Origin: JASHVB01 sp035523995 | GTDB lineage: Bacteria; Pseudomonadota; Alphaproteobacteria; Acetobacterales; Acetobacteraceae | Assembly: GCA_035523995.1 (NCBI GenBank) | Contig: DATKPQ010000011.1 | Coordinates: 1-64,000, forward strand | Direction of reading: 5' to 3' | DNA: 64,000 nt | Shown: piece after piece, positions 48,863 to 57,873 of the stretch | Numbering within the stretch: position 1 is the first letter of the stretch | Layout of the letters: each line of letters starts with the position of its first letter | Position numbers and translations under genes: made by a program | The notes under the pieces: generated by a model | Seen by the model: only the letters and a program-made list of their open reading frames with translations | The model's database searches: none | What the model was told of the DNA's origin: nothing

Positions 48863-49216
48863 CTATGGATCGCGGCGCATTCCGCCGCCTCGCAGCGCAT
48901 CCAGATACGACTGCCAGCGTGCCTCCTGCTCCAGCCCAAGCTGGTGCAGGTAGTCCCATGAATATATTCCGGTATCGTGCAGGTCGTCGAAGATCAATCG
49001 CACCGCATAGTTGCCCACCGGCTCGACGGCCTTGATCCCGACATGCCGGCGCCCTGCCACAATCTGCTTCTGTCCCGGTCCGTGGCCCTGCACTTCGGCG
49101 CTGGGACTTTCGACGCGCAGATACTCCGCGGGCAGGCTGAATTGGCTGCCGTCATCGAACGCCACTTCCAGGATCTTGTCCTGCCGGCGCAAGCGGATTT
49201 CCGTCGCGGCAACCAT
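48863..49216 (-). CDS. DUF971-domain protein
   Basis: A 117-residue protein with the DUF971 fold (also the N-terminal domain of gamma-butyrobetaine hydroxylases): FDDGSQFSLPAEYLRVESPSAEVQGHG and the conserved end DDLHDTGIYSWDYLHQLG. Free-standing members have been linked to Fe-S cluster carrier systems, but function is not settled. Its start overlaps the upstream Trm112-like stop (TAATG), which suggests coupling. Confidence 0.88.
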   Translation of the reverse strand: MVAATEIRLRRQDKILEVAFDDGSQFSLPAEYLRVESPSAEVQGHGPGQKQIVAGRRHVGIKAVEPVGNYAVRLIFDDLHDTGIYSWDYLHQLGLEQEARWQSYLDALRGGGMRRDP

Positions 49217-49422
49217 TATTCGTCCAGCTTGCGCGCCTCCTCCGGCAGCATGATCGGGATGCCGTCCCGAATCGGATAGGCCAGGCCGGCCTTGCGGCTG
49301 ATCAGCTCGCCAGCCTCCCGGTCGTATTCCAATGCTCCCTTGGTCAATGGGCAGACCAGGATCTCCAGCAGGCGCGGGTCGACCGGGACAGGGCGGCGGG
49401 GTTCCTCGGATGCTTCACTCAT
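49216..49422 (-). CDS. Trm112-family (YcaR-like) small protein
   Basis: A 68-residue protein with ILVCPLTKGALEYDREAGELISRKAGLAYPIRDGIPIML, the full Trm112/UPF0434 pattern. In other systems Trm112 activates methyltransferases. Only the single Cys-Pro of the bacterial form is present. It lies between the Lon-N gene and DUF971 on one strand, probably a three-gene operon. Confidence 0.9.
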   Translation of the reverse strand: MSEASEEPRRPVPVDPRLLEILVCPLTKGALEYDREAGELISRKAGLAYPIRDGIPIMLPEEARKLDE

Positions 49423-49434
49423 GGCAGGCCTTTC

Positions 49435-50100
49435 TCAGCTTACCGGCCTTCCAGAGGATGATTCGGGCTCCGCCGCGCCCATCTGCAACAGGGCGAGCAG
49501 GATTGCCGCGCGATCGGCCTCCGCGGGGGCTTCGAGCAATGCCTCCCTCTCCGCCGGCTCAAACGGGCAGATCATCGACAGCGTGGTCACCAGCGCGTCG
49601 TCCGGAATGCGGCGCACCGCGTCCCAGTTAGCTTCGAATTTCCGCCGCGCGAAATAGCCGCGCAGCGCTGCCAGCAAAGTCTCTCGCTCGACGCCGATCG
49701 GCGCGGGCGTCGCATCCAGGTCCCCGGCAAACGGCGCAAAATCGCCGCGCACGCGACGGTAGCCGCGTCGCATGTCCAGCTCTGCCGCCACGGTGAAGCG
49801 GTTCAGGCCGAGCAAGGTGATCAGATAGCGCCCATCATCCGTTTCGCTGAATGCCACCAGCCGGCCCAGGCAGCCGATGCGATACAGGCCGGGGCCAGTG
49901 GGCGTTTCCGGCTGCTGCGGGTCCGGCTGCATCATAGCGAACATCCGGCCGGCACCGAGCGAATCTTCCACCATGGCCAGATAGCGTGGCTCGAAGATGT
50001 TCAGCGGCAGCCGGCCGCGCGGCAGCAGCAAAGCGCCCGCGAGCGGAAACACGGGAAACTCCGTCGGCAGATCCCGCAGGCGGGCATGGAAGGCTGGCAT
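49435..50100 (-). CDS. Lon N-terminal substrate-binding domain protein
   Basis: A 221-residue stand-alone LON_substr_bdg protein. FPVFPLAGALLLPRGRLPLNIFEPRYLAMVEDSL is the hallmark N-terminus. There is no ATPase or protease domain. Such proteins are widespread in Alphaproteobacteria; function is unknown, perhaps substrate recognition. It lies 12 bp upstream of the Trm112-like gene and is likely first in the small operon. Confidence 0.88.
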   Translation of the reverse strand: MPAFHARLRDLPTEFPVFPLAGALLLPRGRLPLNIFEPRYLAMVEDSLGAGRMFAMMQPDPQQPETPTGPGLYRIGCLGRLVAFSETDDGRYLITLLGLNRFTVAAELDMRRGYRRVRGDFAPFAGDLDATPAPIGVERETLLAALRGYFARRKFEANWDAVRRIPDDALVTTLSMICPFEPAEREALLEAPAEADRAAILLALLQMGAAEPESSSGRPVS

Positions 50101-50118
50101 CTATTGCTCGACGTTCTG

Positions 50119-50280
50119 CCGAGGCGGCGCACCGACGGTTCGCACGCCGTTCCCGAGGAGATTGCTCCGTCGCCGCGCTGCTGACAAGAAACGACCCATC
50201 ATGGTCGGGCAGGGTCGGCACCGCGTCGTTTCATCGAGCGCGAGTCGGCTGCCAGGCCGGTGGTCAACTCGCAATGACAT
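50119..50280. repeat. Composite dispersed repeat
   Basis: Two parts. At 50119-50190 is ACCGACGGTTCGCACGCCG...GATTGCTCCGTCGCCGCG. At 50196-50280 is CCCATCATGGTCGGGCAGGG...ACTCGCAATGAC, which is closely similar to 21950-22032. The same pair in reverse order and orientation makes up 23372-23560. Confidence 0.6.
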
Positions 50281-50312
50281 CGATGGTGTGGCCTCTCGCG
50301 TCATTGTGGGCA

Positions 50313-51254
50313 CTAACTGAACAAGAGGGCCGAGAGCTTGCGACGCGACGCCATGGTGGCAGGATCGTCGAAGCCCCAGGCCTCGAAGAATTTCAGAAGC
50401 TGCTTGCGTGCGCCTTCATCGTTCCAGGTGCGATTGCGTTTCACGATGTCCAGCAGGGCGTCCGCCGCTTGCTCGCGCTGGCCCATCGCGTTCAGCGCCG
50501 CAGCCAGATCGTAGCGGGCCTGGAAATCGTTAGAGTCCGCTGCCACGCGCGACTGCAGGCTCTGCAACTGGGAACTGGCCTTGCGGCCTTCCTCGGCCAA
50601 GGCCAGGGCACTGCGGACACCGGCAATTTCCGCATGCTCTGCGAGCTTCGCCGGCACGTTCTTCAGCGCCTGTTGCGCGTCGTCTTCCCGGCCCAGAGCC
50701 ATGAGCGACCGGATCAGGCCGCCCCAGGCTTCCGCATTCTCCGGCTCCTGCTGCAGCAGCGCACTGAACAACTGGCCGGCTTGCTCGGCATCGCCTTCTT
50801 CCAGCAGCGTCTTCGCTTCGCTCAGCAGGTCCGCGCTGGGCATCTGCCCGCCGGCCAGCTTCAGCAGTGACTCGGCGAAACGCTTCACCTCCGATTCGGG
50901 CAGCGCGCCCTGGAACAGATCGGCGATCTGGCCCTGCCAGAAGGCGGCGACGGTGGGTACCGACTGCAACGGCAGGCCGAGCTGCGCCAGTTGCGCGACC
51001 AGCGAGCGGTTCTTGTCGATGTCGATCTTCACCAGCTTCAGCCGGCCGCCCGCAGAGCGCACCACTTTTTCCAGCGCGGGCGTGAGTTGCTTGCAAGGAC
51101 CGCACCAGGTGGCCCAGAAATCCACCAGAACGGGAACCTGACGGGACGCTTCCACCACATCCTGCATGAAGGTCTTCTGGTCGCCGTCAACGATCATCGC
51201 GGTCTGTGCCGCGCTCGCCTGGGATGTGGGTGGTTGACCGATAATGTTGTCCAT
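50313..51254 (-). CDS. cnoX: Thioredoxin-TPR chaperedoxin CnoX (YbbN)
   Basis: A 313-residue protein. The N-terminal thioredoxin domain has an intact WCGPC active site (FWATWCGPCKQL, about 48-53) and cis-Pro in QSVPTVAAF. The C-terminal half is TPR-like helices (about 140-300). E. coli CnoX, which lacks one active Cys, holds oxidised clients for GroEL. Here both Cys remain, so redox activity is likely, as in other proteobacterial forms. It is divergent from a LysR gene. Confidence 0.92.
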   Translation of the reverse strand: MDNIIGQPPTSQASAAQTAMIVDGDQKTFMQDVVEASRQVPVLVDFWATWCGPCKQLTPALEKVVRSAGGRLKLVKIDIDKNRSLVAQLAQLGLPLQSVPTVAAFWQGQIADLFQGALPESEVKRFAESLLKLAGGQMPSADLLSEAKTLLEEGDAEQAGQLFSALLQQEPENAEAWGGLIRSLMALGREDDAQQALKNVPAKLAEHAEIAGVRSALALAEEGRKASSQLQSLQSRVAADSNDFQARYDLAAALNAMGQREQAADALLDIVKRNRTWNDEGARKQLLKFFEAWGFDDPATMASRRKLSALLFS

Positions 51255-51393
51255 TGCCTCGCGATCCTGCCCTGGCGATGCCCGGCGCATAGATGTTGCA
51301 CCGGAGACGCCGCGACAAGCACGCCGCCCCGGGTTTGGCACGACATTGGCGCCTCCGGGGCCGAACGTCCAGCGCGGGGCCCGGTTCGGCCGC

Positions 51394-51419
51394 GATGCCC
51401 GTACAAGATGCCCGTACAA
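51394..51419. repeat. 13-bp tandem duplication
   Basis: Two perfect adjacent copies of GATGCCCGTACAA in the 300-bp divergent gap between cnoX and the LysR gene. A partial third unit (GTGCCCGT) follows at about 51422. Confidence 0.75.
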
Positions 51420-51554
51420 CGAGTGCCCGTGGTCGTGAGCCACCAAATTCCGTCTGGCCCCGCACCTTGTTCTGTTCACCGTGCCTGGTCCGCCGCTCCA
51501 TCGCTTGGGACTTCGAATCGGACGCCGTATAGCGAAACGGCGCGGGACCCCGAT

Positions 51555-52445
51555 ATGACGCTCATGACGCTGGAGCAATTGAGAGTCTTCGTGGCAGTGG
51601 CCGAGCGAGAGCATGTCACGCGGGCCGCCGAAGCGCTGAACCTGGCGCAGTCGGCCGCCAGCGCAGCCATCGCTGCGCTCGAAGGCCGCCACGGCACCAA
51701 ATTGTTCCATCGCATCGGCCGCCGCATCGAGCTGACCGAAGCCGGCCGCGTGTTCCTGCAGGAAGCGAAGGCCGTGCTCGCCAGGGCGCAGGCAGCGGAA
51801 CTCGCTCTGGCCGAGCTCGGGGACCTCAAGCGGGGCATCCTGAACCTGGCAGCGAGCCAGACCATTGCCAGCTATTGGCTGCCCCGGCATCTGGTATCGT
51901 TCCGCCGCAACCATCCCGGTATCGACATAAGGCTCAGCGTGGGCAACACGGCCCAGGCTGTGCATGCGGTCGACGGGGGATTGGTCGAAATCGGCTTCGT
52001 TGAAGGCGAGGTGAACCATCCGGACCTGGTCAGCGAGCTGGTTGCGCATGACCGCATGGTCATCGTCGTCGCCCCCGACCATCCCTGGGCGCAGCGCCGC
52101 GCCCTCCAGCCAGACGAGCTGGGCGCCACGGAATGGGTGCTGCGCGAACCGGGGTCCGGCACACGCTCAACCCTCGAGCAAGCACTGCTGGAACAAGGGA
52201 TCTTGCTCGACCGCCTGCACGTGGCATTGGAGCTGCCGTCGAACGAGGCGGTCCGTGCCGCAGTAGAGGCAGGCATGGGCGCCACGGCGATCTCCGCCTC
52301 GGTGGCTGCGCCGAGTATCGAGACCGGATTGCTCTGTTTGGTCGATTACGCGCTGCCGGACCGCGAATTCCGCGCCCTGCGTCACGCCGAGCGCCCGGGC
52401 AGCCGGGCAGCGCAAGCACTACTGGCGGCACTGTTACGTTCATAA
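51555..52445 (+). CDS. LysR-family transcriptional regulator
   Basis: A 296-residue LysR regulator: winged helix MTLEQLRVFVAVAEREHVTRAAEALNLAQSAASAAIAALE and an effector domain with SQTIASYWLPRHLVSFRRNHPGI, closest in feel to the CbbR/CysL-like subgroup. The start at ATG 51555 is chosen from the family N-terminus (a second ATG is at 51564). It is divergent from cnoX; no other target is evident. Confidence 0.85.
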   Translation: MTLMTLEQLRVFVAVAEREHVTRAAEALNLAQSAASAAIAALEGRHGTKLFHRIGRRIELTEAGRVFLQEAKAVLARAQAAELALAELGDLKRGILNLAASQTIASYWLPRHLVSFRRNHPGIDIRLSVGNTAQAVHAVDGGLVEIGFVEGEVNHPDLVSELVAHDRMVIVVAPDHPWAQRRALQPDELGATEWVLREPGSGTRSTLEQALLEQGILLDRLHVALELPSNEAVRAAVEAGMGATAISASVAAPSIETGLLCLVDYALPDREFRALRHAERPGSRAAQALLAALLRS

Positions 52446-52623
52446 CGTGCCATGCGCTGGGCGTGTGCCAGCACGACGCCGGGATTCTGACGGCAATCCA
52501 GGACCATGACCGGCGGGTGGGCACCACGCCCGCCCACGCCCGCCATGGCTCATGTCAAGAGGGCAAATTCGAGACGCGGCGCATCGCGGCTGCGTGTGCT
52601 GGAGCGTACGCCGCAATTCGGCG

Positions 52624-53481
52624 TCAATGAGACAGGAACACCGGGGCAGTCATTTCGGCAAGTAATGTCCGGGTAACGCCCCCGAACACCATCTCGCGCG
52701 CACGCGAATGGCCGTACGCGCCCGCGACGATCAGATCGGCGCCGATATCGGCAGCATAGGACAGCAACGCTTCGCCGTCGGGAATATCGTTGGCAACGGT
52801 GTGCGCCGCTTCCGCCCTCACGCCATGCCGAGCCAGATGCAGCGCGATGTCGGCCGCCGGCACGTCGCCATGGCCGTTGATACCATGCCGAGGATTCACC
52901 GCCAGCACCGTCACCGCCGTCGCCGCACACAACAGCGGCATCGCGTCGTTGACCGCCCGTGCGGCCTCCCGGCTCGCGTTCCAGGCCACCAGCACGCGAT
53001 CGCCCAGCGTCGGGAAGTCACCGGCGAAAGGCACCGCCAACACCGGCCGGCCGGAGGTCATCACGGTGGAGACCACCACCGCATCGGTACCGATCCCATC
53101 GCGCGGTTCATACGGATTGGCCTGGCCGAGCACCGCAAGATCGGCATAGCGCGCATGCAGCGATACAGTGGCCGGCAGATTGCCTTCCACCAGCCGCCAG
53201 GCGCCTTCGACCCCTTCCCGCTTCAGCGTATCGTTGAACGCGATTTCGATGGGCACCGCCGCAGCCCTGGCCTCGGCACGGATTTGCTCGACCACCTGCT
53301 CGGCGCCCCCACCGGCCAGCGGCATGGCCGCGCCGTATAGGAACTCCGCCGAGGGGGTATCAACCACGTATACCCCGATCAGGTGAGCCCCTGAGCGCCG
53401 CGCGAGCGCAGCCGCCACTTGCAGGCGCACGGGCGCGCGCGGGCCATGATCGAGGTGAACCAGAATGTCCTTGAACGCCAT
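52624..53481 (-). CDS. Tandem universal stress protein
   Basis: A 285-residue protein of two UspA folds. The N-terminal half (about 1-140) begins FKDILVHLDHGPRAPVRL. The C-terminal half (about 150-285) has VLVAWNASREAARAV and the ATP-binding loop GAYGHSRAREMVFGGVTRTLL (G-x2-G-x9-G-S/T form), so the second half probably binds ATP and the first may not. ATG 53481 is used over 53514 because it starts the first Usp strand. It probably supports stress survival. Confidence 0.88.
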   Translation of the reverse strand: MAFKDILVHLDHGPRAPVRLQVAAALARRSGAHLIGVYVVDTPSAEFLYGAAMPLAGGGAEQVVEQIRAEARAAAVPIEIAFNDTLKREGVEGAWRLVEGNLPATVSLHARYADLAVLGQANPYEPRDGIGTDAVVVSTVMTSGRPVLAVPFAGDFPTLGDRVLVAWNASREAARAVNDAMPLLCAATAVTVLAVNPRHGINGHGDVPAADIALHLARHGVRAEAAHTVANDIPDGEALLSYAADIGADLIVAGAYGHSRAREMVFGGVTRTLLAEMTAPVFLSH

Positions 53482-53550
53482 GACTCCCGTCTCCTGGGAA
53501 AAGATTACCGGCACTTTGCCTCCGAGAGAGGGGCACCGCCTTGACCTGGA

Positions 53551-53688
53551 TCATTCGGCGCCGGCAGCGGGACGTCGGCGCACTCTCGGCATCCGTGCCT
53601 TGAATGCCGCCGGATGCGCGGCGAGGAAGCCGCGGGGCGCCGCGTCCGACAGGCTGCCGGCGATGCCAACGCCGCCGTTTCCGCGCAT
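53551..53688 (-). CDS. Possible small protein (45 residues)
   Basis: A short frame from ATG 53688, preceded by GGAGGGGAG about 6 nt upstream. The product begins MRGNGGVGIAGSLSDAAPRG and ends in a basic, Arg-rich tail. No family is recognised. The ribosome site is the only real support. Confidence 0.25.
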   Translation of the reverse strand: MRGNGGVGIAGSLSDAAPRGFLAAHPAAFKARMPRVRRRPAAGAE

Positions 53689-54120
53689 GACAAGCTCCCC
53701 TCCAGTTGTTCTCCTTCCATGATCGTGTCCGCGGCCGCGAAGCACAACCGCCCAACGCCCGGTGCCTGTCTCGGGCGAACGAAGCGTTTGTGAAGCGGAT
53801 CATTCCGTTGATAGCGACGTAAATGGAGAGAAAAATGCCCGTTTGTTTTAATTAACGATAAATTACCGCATTTCTAATGACACGTAAGCGCCGCCGCTCG
53901 TGATGTTCCGCAGGTCCGGATCCCACAACAACTCATCAGGCGCTTCATTGGGTCGTTTCGACGGCATCATTGCCGCGCAGAGTAAAAGGGAGGTCATTCG
54001 TGCTCTTTGCGAATGAAATCCCTCGTGGCGTGGGGTGTCCCAAAGACAATCGATCAGTCATTTGGTAGCGGAATAAGTGATGCCAACAGCGAAAGTAGTG
54101 TCAAATCTTGAGTTTTCGTC

Positions 54121-54148
54121 TTGCGTAACGTAACAGATGAGGTAAAAT
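54121..54148 (+). promoter_or_regulatory. Sigma-70-like promoter for the receiver gene
   Basis: TTGCGT (54121-54126) and TAAAAT (54143-54148) are separated by 16 bp in an AT-rich stretch about 80 bp before the start codon. Confidence 0.4.
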
Positions 54149-54225
54149 AATTGTGAGGCAACCGAGCCGTGCCCGGCGGCCACAACCGTCAACCGGCCAA
54201 GGACCTGGAGAAGGGCTGCACGAAC

Positions 54226-54606
54226 ATGACGAAGAAGCTGCTTATCATCGACGACCAGACCGGGATCACCAAAGTCGTCGGACTTATCGCCCGGCAGCTC
54301 GGCCTTGAGTTCAAGGCACTGAACAGTTCCGCTACGGCGACGGAGGAGTATATCGACTACCGTCCCGATATCCTCATGCTGGATATGATCATGCCGGAAA
54401 AAGATGGTATCGACGTGCTGAACGAAATCCTTCTGACAGGGATTCCATCGCGTATCGTGCTGACATCGGGATATAGCGACGCCTACCTGCGACTCGGAGA
54501 AGGTGTCGCCAAGTTCCACGAGAGCGGGCAGGTATCGGTGCTGAAAAAACCGTTCCGCCGCGCCGATCTGGTCGAACTGCTGACAGAACTCAGCCAGGAA
54601 GACTGA
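54226..54606 (+). CDS. Single-domain response regulator (receiver)
   Basis: A 126-residue stand-alone CheY-like receiver. The acidic pocket is IIDDQ, the phosphoacceptor Asp is in LMLDMIMPEKDG (about residue 53), the conserved Ser is in LTSGYS and the Lys in VLKKPF. There is no output domain, so it must act through a partner protein. No histidine kinase is nearby. The start is ATG 54226, although a GTG at 54169 is in frame. It is less GC-rich at its 5' side than neighbours. Confidence 0.88.
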   Translation: MTKKLLIIDDQTGITKVVGLIARQLGLEFKALNSSATATEEYIDYRPDILMLDMIMPEKDGIDVLNEILLTGIPSRIVLTSGYSDAYLRLGEGVAKFHESGQVSVLKKPFRRADLVELLTELSQED

Positions 54607-54653
54607 CGACCCGGCGTAACGCCAGCTCAGGAATACTCAGCGCGCGCTGCGTC

Positions 54654-55823
54654 CTACCAGGCAGCATCCAGCAACGCACGAACCGCCGCTGGACCGGCGA
54701 TTGTTCGCGGATTGGTATGAATCCACCGGTCGTGCATCGATTCGGCCGCTATCCGGTCGAGTTGCTCCTGATGCACGCCAACGTCGCGCAACCGACTCGG
54801 CAGACCCAGGCTGGCGATTAGCGCCGCGACCGCATCCGCTGCCGGCTCGCCGGGCCTGTCGAGTGCCTCGCTCACCCAGGCCTGCCGTGCCGCGTTCACT
54901 GGTTCGTTGAACCGCAGCACGTGCGGCAGCATGATGCAGGACGTGTAGCCGTGCGGCACATGCGCCGTGCCACCGAGCACGTGGCCGATGCCGTGGCTGG
55001 CGCCTTTGGAAACTCCGTTCTGCGATCCGGTGATTGAAAGCCACGCGCCAAGCTGGCAATCCAGCCGTGCATCCAGGTTCTTCGGATCCGCCTTCACAGC
55101 GGGCAGCCCGCGCGCCAGCAACCGCAGCGCCTGCAATGACGTGCCGTCCGAAAACGGCTGGCTACTGATGGAGCAGATGTCCTCGACGGCATGATCCACC
55201 GCACGGATTCCGGTGGATAGGAACAGCCATTCCGGGGTGTAAATGGTAACGGCGGGGTCCAGGATCACCGCCCGCGGCATCATCAACGGATGCGCGTAGC
55301 TCTGTTTGGCTTGCGCGATCGGATCAGTGCAGCCTGCCATGGCGGTGAACTCGCCGGCCGACAGCGTGGTGGGGATGGCGGTGGATCGGACCGGTGGCGG
55401 TCGAAGCTGCGGGCGAACGGTCTTGCCGTCAGCGCCGGTACGAGCCCGCAGCGCTTCCAATTGGTCTGGTTCCGTCACGTCGTTGCCCAGGCACAACCCG
55501 ACCATTTTCGCGGCGTCAGTGACCGACCCTCCGCCGACCGTGAGCAACGCGTCGGCCTTGGCCTCGCGCGCGGCATTGGCTGCGGCGACCACATCCGGGC
55601 GGGGCGTGTGGGCACCGATCTTTGTGCAAACCCCGGCGAGCTTGTTGCCAAGCACCCGTTTGACGGTCGCCACCACGTCGGTCTCGCGCGCCAGCGTGCC
55701 GCTGGCCAGCAAATAGACGGCATGTACGCCGGTGGTGGCGATCTCACGTTCCAACGCGTCGCCAAGAGCAATGCCGTAGATGACCCGCTCCATCTGTGGG
55801 AAGCGATGGGTGCCTTGGATCAT
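54654..55823 (-). CDS. Iron-containing alcohol dehydrogenase (maleylacetate reductase-like)
   Basis: A 389-residue Fe-ADH-family dehydrogenase. The NAD(P)-binding GGGSVTDAAKM is at about 97-107. Metal-ligand segments are TGIRAVDHAVED, GASHGIGHVLGG and VPHGYTSC. The long N-terminal Rossmann part and the S-T-A-I-P-T-T-L-S-A-G-E segment resemble maleylacetate reductases and related short-alcohol enzymes. The substrate is undetermined. It lies 68 bp downstream of ccmB on the same strand. Confidence 0.85.
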   Translation of the reverse strand: MIQGTHRFPQMERVIYGIALGDALEREIATTGVHAVYLLASGTLARETDVVATVKRVLGNKLAGVCTKIGAHTPRPDVVAAANAAREAKADALLTVGGGSVTDAAKMVGLCLGNDVTEPDQLEALRARTGADGKTVRPQLRPPPVRSTAIPTTLSAGEFTAMAGCTDPIAQAKQSYAHPLMMPRAVILDPAVTIYTPEWLFLSTGIRAVDHAVEDICSISSQPFSDGTSLQALRLLARGLPAVKADPKNLDARLDCQLGAWLSITGSQNGVSKGASHGIGHVLGGTAHVPHGYTSCIMLPHVLRFNEPVNAARQAWVSEALDRPGEPAADAVAALIASLGLPSRLRDVGVHQEQLDRIAAESMHDRWIHTNPRTIAGPAAVRALLDAAW

Positions 55824-55891
55824 GGCCGCGTCCTTCCATGTTGTGGTCGACTATGCACCCCTATGCGGCGGTTGGCAGCAGGGGAAGGCGC

Positions 55892-56638
55892 CTACTCCAT
55901 CGCGGCCCGTAACGCAGCGCCGGCGGCGATCGGACACAGCGGCAGCGCGGCGGCAAGCATTGCTGCGAGAAACAGAAGATGTGGGCGAGGACTCAGTCCT
56001 CCGGTGGCCGCGTCCGCCGCGGCGGCACCGAAGATCAGCACCGGCGTGATCAGGGGCAGCACGAGAAGAGGCAGCAGCACGCCGCCGCGGCGCGCGCCCA
56101 GCACGACCGCTGCGCCCGTCGTGCCGAGCAACGACAGAAGCAGACTGCCGGGCACGAGGCCGGCCAGCAGGACAGGGATGCCGTCAGCCGGCATGCGCAG
56201 CATCACGGCGAGCGGGGCGGCGGCGAGCAATAGCGGTAAGCCCGTGACCAGCCAGTGGGCCGTGGCCTTGGCGGCGGCAATGGCAGCAGCGGGCAGGCCG
56301 CACAACAGCAGCAGATCGAGCGAACCGTCTTCCCAGTCCGCGCCGAACAACCGGTCCAATGGCAGCAATGCGGCAAGTAAGGCACAAACCCAGACAATCC
56401 CGGGAGCCATGCGGCCGAGAGTCTCGGGGGCGGGTCCGATCGCCAGGGGGAACAGCGACGCAGTCAGGAGAAAGAACAGCAGTGCCGCAACGGTATCGGC
56501 ACCGTGGCGGATGGACAGGCGGAGTTCACGGCTCAGGACGGTGACGAAGCGAGAGAGGGCCGTGGGGGGCGCGGCAGAGGGACGGGCCCGCGATGGAGCC
56601 GTCTGAACGGCGGACTTGCCGCGGTGTGACCCCTCCAC
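55892..56638 (-). CDS. ccmB: Haem exporter membrane protein CcmB
   Basis: The permease subunit of the CcmAB cytochrome c maturation ABC transporter. The conserved start of the family (SRFVTVLSRELRLSIRHGAD) is followed by about six helices, FGADWEDGSLDLLLLCGLP (the Q-loop-facing segment, usually F-x-x-D-x-x-D/E-G) and LGARRGGVLLPLLVLPL. The start is uncertain: GTG 56638 adds about 30 residues before the conserved region, and ATG 56722 adds more. No ccmA lies upstream (metF is there) and no ccmC downstream, so the gene is separated from its usual operon. Confidence 0.85.
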   Translation of the reverse strand: MEGSHRGKSAVQTAPSRARPSAAPPTALSRFVTVLSRELRLSIRHGADTVAALLFFLLTASLFPLAIGPAPETLGRMAPGIVWVCALLAALLPLDRLFGADWEDGSLDLLLLCGLPAAAIAAAKATAHWLVTGLPLLLAAAPLAVMLRMPADGIPVLLAGLVPGSLLLSLLGTTGAAVVLGARRGGVLLPLLVLPLITPVLIFGAAAADAATGGLSPRPHLLFLAAMLAAALPLCPIAAGAALRAAME

Positions 56639-56725
56639 CCAGCCTTGGTCCGCCTCGCGGCCCAGGCCTGCGACGGAAAGAGGAGCGTCGTTATCTTGTC
56701 GCGCGCCGCCCACGTAACCCACCCA

Positions 56726-57667
56726 CTACCCGCCCCTGACGCCCAGGATATGCGCTATGGCGTGAGTCAACTCGGGGCGGTTCAGCGTGTAAAAGTGGAA
56801 TTCGTCCACCCCGTTTGCCTGCAGCACCCGCACTTGCTCGGCAGTAACAACGGCAGCGATCATGCGGCGCAGTTCCACATCGTCCTCGGTGCCGATGAAC
56901 ATCCGCACCAGCCAGTCCGGCACGGGCACCCCGGACATCGCCGCCATCCGCTGCAAACCGACGAGATTCGTCACCGGCATGATCCCCGGCACGACCGGCG
57001 CCGTGATGCCCGCGGCCATGCAACGGTCGAGAAACCGCAGATAGGTCTCGGTGCCGAAGAAGAAGTTGGTGATAGCCCGTGTCGCCCCGGCATCCAGTTT
57101 ACGCTTCAGGTTGTCGAGATCGGCGTCCGAGCTCAGCGCGGCTGGATGTGTGTCCGGATAGGCGGCGACCGAGATCTCGAAATCCGCCACCCGCCGCAAT
57201 CCCGCCACCAGATCAGCTGCGTAGGGGTAGCCATCAGGATGCGGCTGATAGGCGGTCCCCGCCGGAGCGTCGCCCCGCAATGCGACGATATGACGCACGC
57301 CAGCGTCCCAATACTGCCGCGCGACCTCCTCTACCTGGCCCCGGCTGGCACCGACGCAGGTGAGATGCGCAGCCGGGACCAGCGTCGTCTCCCGAACAAT
57401 TCGCGCCACCGTACCATGGGTACGCGCCTGAGTGCTGCCACCCGCGCCATAGGTCACGGATACGAAGCGTGGCCGCAGCGGCTCCAGCCGGCGAATGCAG
57501 GTCCACAGCTGTTGCTCCATCGCCTCGGTCTTCGGTGGCATGAACTCGAAGGACAGCAGCGGCGGCGAGTGATCAGCCTCCCGCGCTGGCAGCGCGGCAA
57601 AGCGCGGGCCACTGGCCCAGCGTTCCAGCGTCGGCGGCATTCGTTCGGCAGCGGCAGGGGCGTTCAT
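56726..57667 (-). CDS. metF: 5,10-methylenetetrahydrofolate reductase
   Basis: A 313-residue FAD-dependent TIM-barrel enzyme that makes 5-methyl-THF for methionine synthesis. LLSFEFMPPKTEAMEQQLW holds the catalytic Glu near the N-terminus; VSVTYGAGGSTQARTHG, HLTCVGASRGQVEEVARQYW and ALRGDAP are diagnostic. VPGIMPVTNLVGLQRMA and EFHFYTLNRPELT complete the barrel. The start ATG 57667 begins the family N-terminus. It lies upstream of ccmB on the same strand with almost no gap. Confidence 0.95.
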   Translation of the reverse strand: MNAPAAAERMPPTLERWASGPRFAALPAREADHSPPLLSFEFMPPKTEAMEQQLWTCIRRLEPLRPRFVSVTYGAGGSTQARTHGTVARIVRETTLVPAAHLTCVGASRGQVEEVARQYWDAGVRHIVALRGDAPAGTAYQPHPDGYPYAADLVAGLRRVADFEISVAAYPDTHPAALSSDADLDNLKRKLDAGATRAITNFFFGTETYLRFLDRCMAAGITAPVVPGIMPVTNLVGLQRMAAMSGVPVPDWLVRMFIGTEDDVELRRMIAAVVTAEQVRVLQANGVDEFHFYTLNRPELTHAIAHILGVRGG

Positions 57668-57873
57668 GAGGTCACCATAGCAGAAGTATCCGCCCGTCTC
57701 ACGTCCCGTTGTGTCCCCGTTCCGTTGCCTCGCCCGATTCATGTGGTAATAGGATGATGCAAGACTTTGACCGGCCTGGATATCATTCAGGCGAAAGGGG
57801 GACCGCCGTCTGTTCTCGCCACGGCAACCTCGGGGAACAACCGCGGCCCGTCCCATACAATCCGAGGAGCCCG

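Larger units (their letters stand above)
53482..54225. other. Long intergenic region with AT-rich pocket
   Basis: About 740 bp. The left part contains a doubtful small minus-strand frame (53551-53688). From about 53810 to 54160 the sequence becomes distinctly AT-richer than the window (e.g. TTGTTTTAATTAACGATAAA), with a promoter-like site at 54121-54148. A 22-codon frame preceded by GGGAGG lies at 54000-54068. No long gene is present. Confidence 0.45.
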
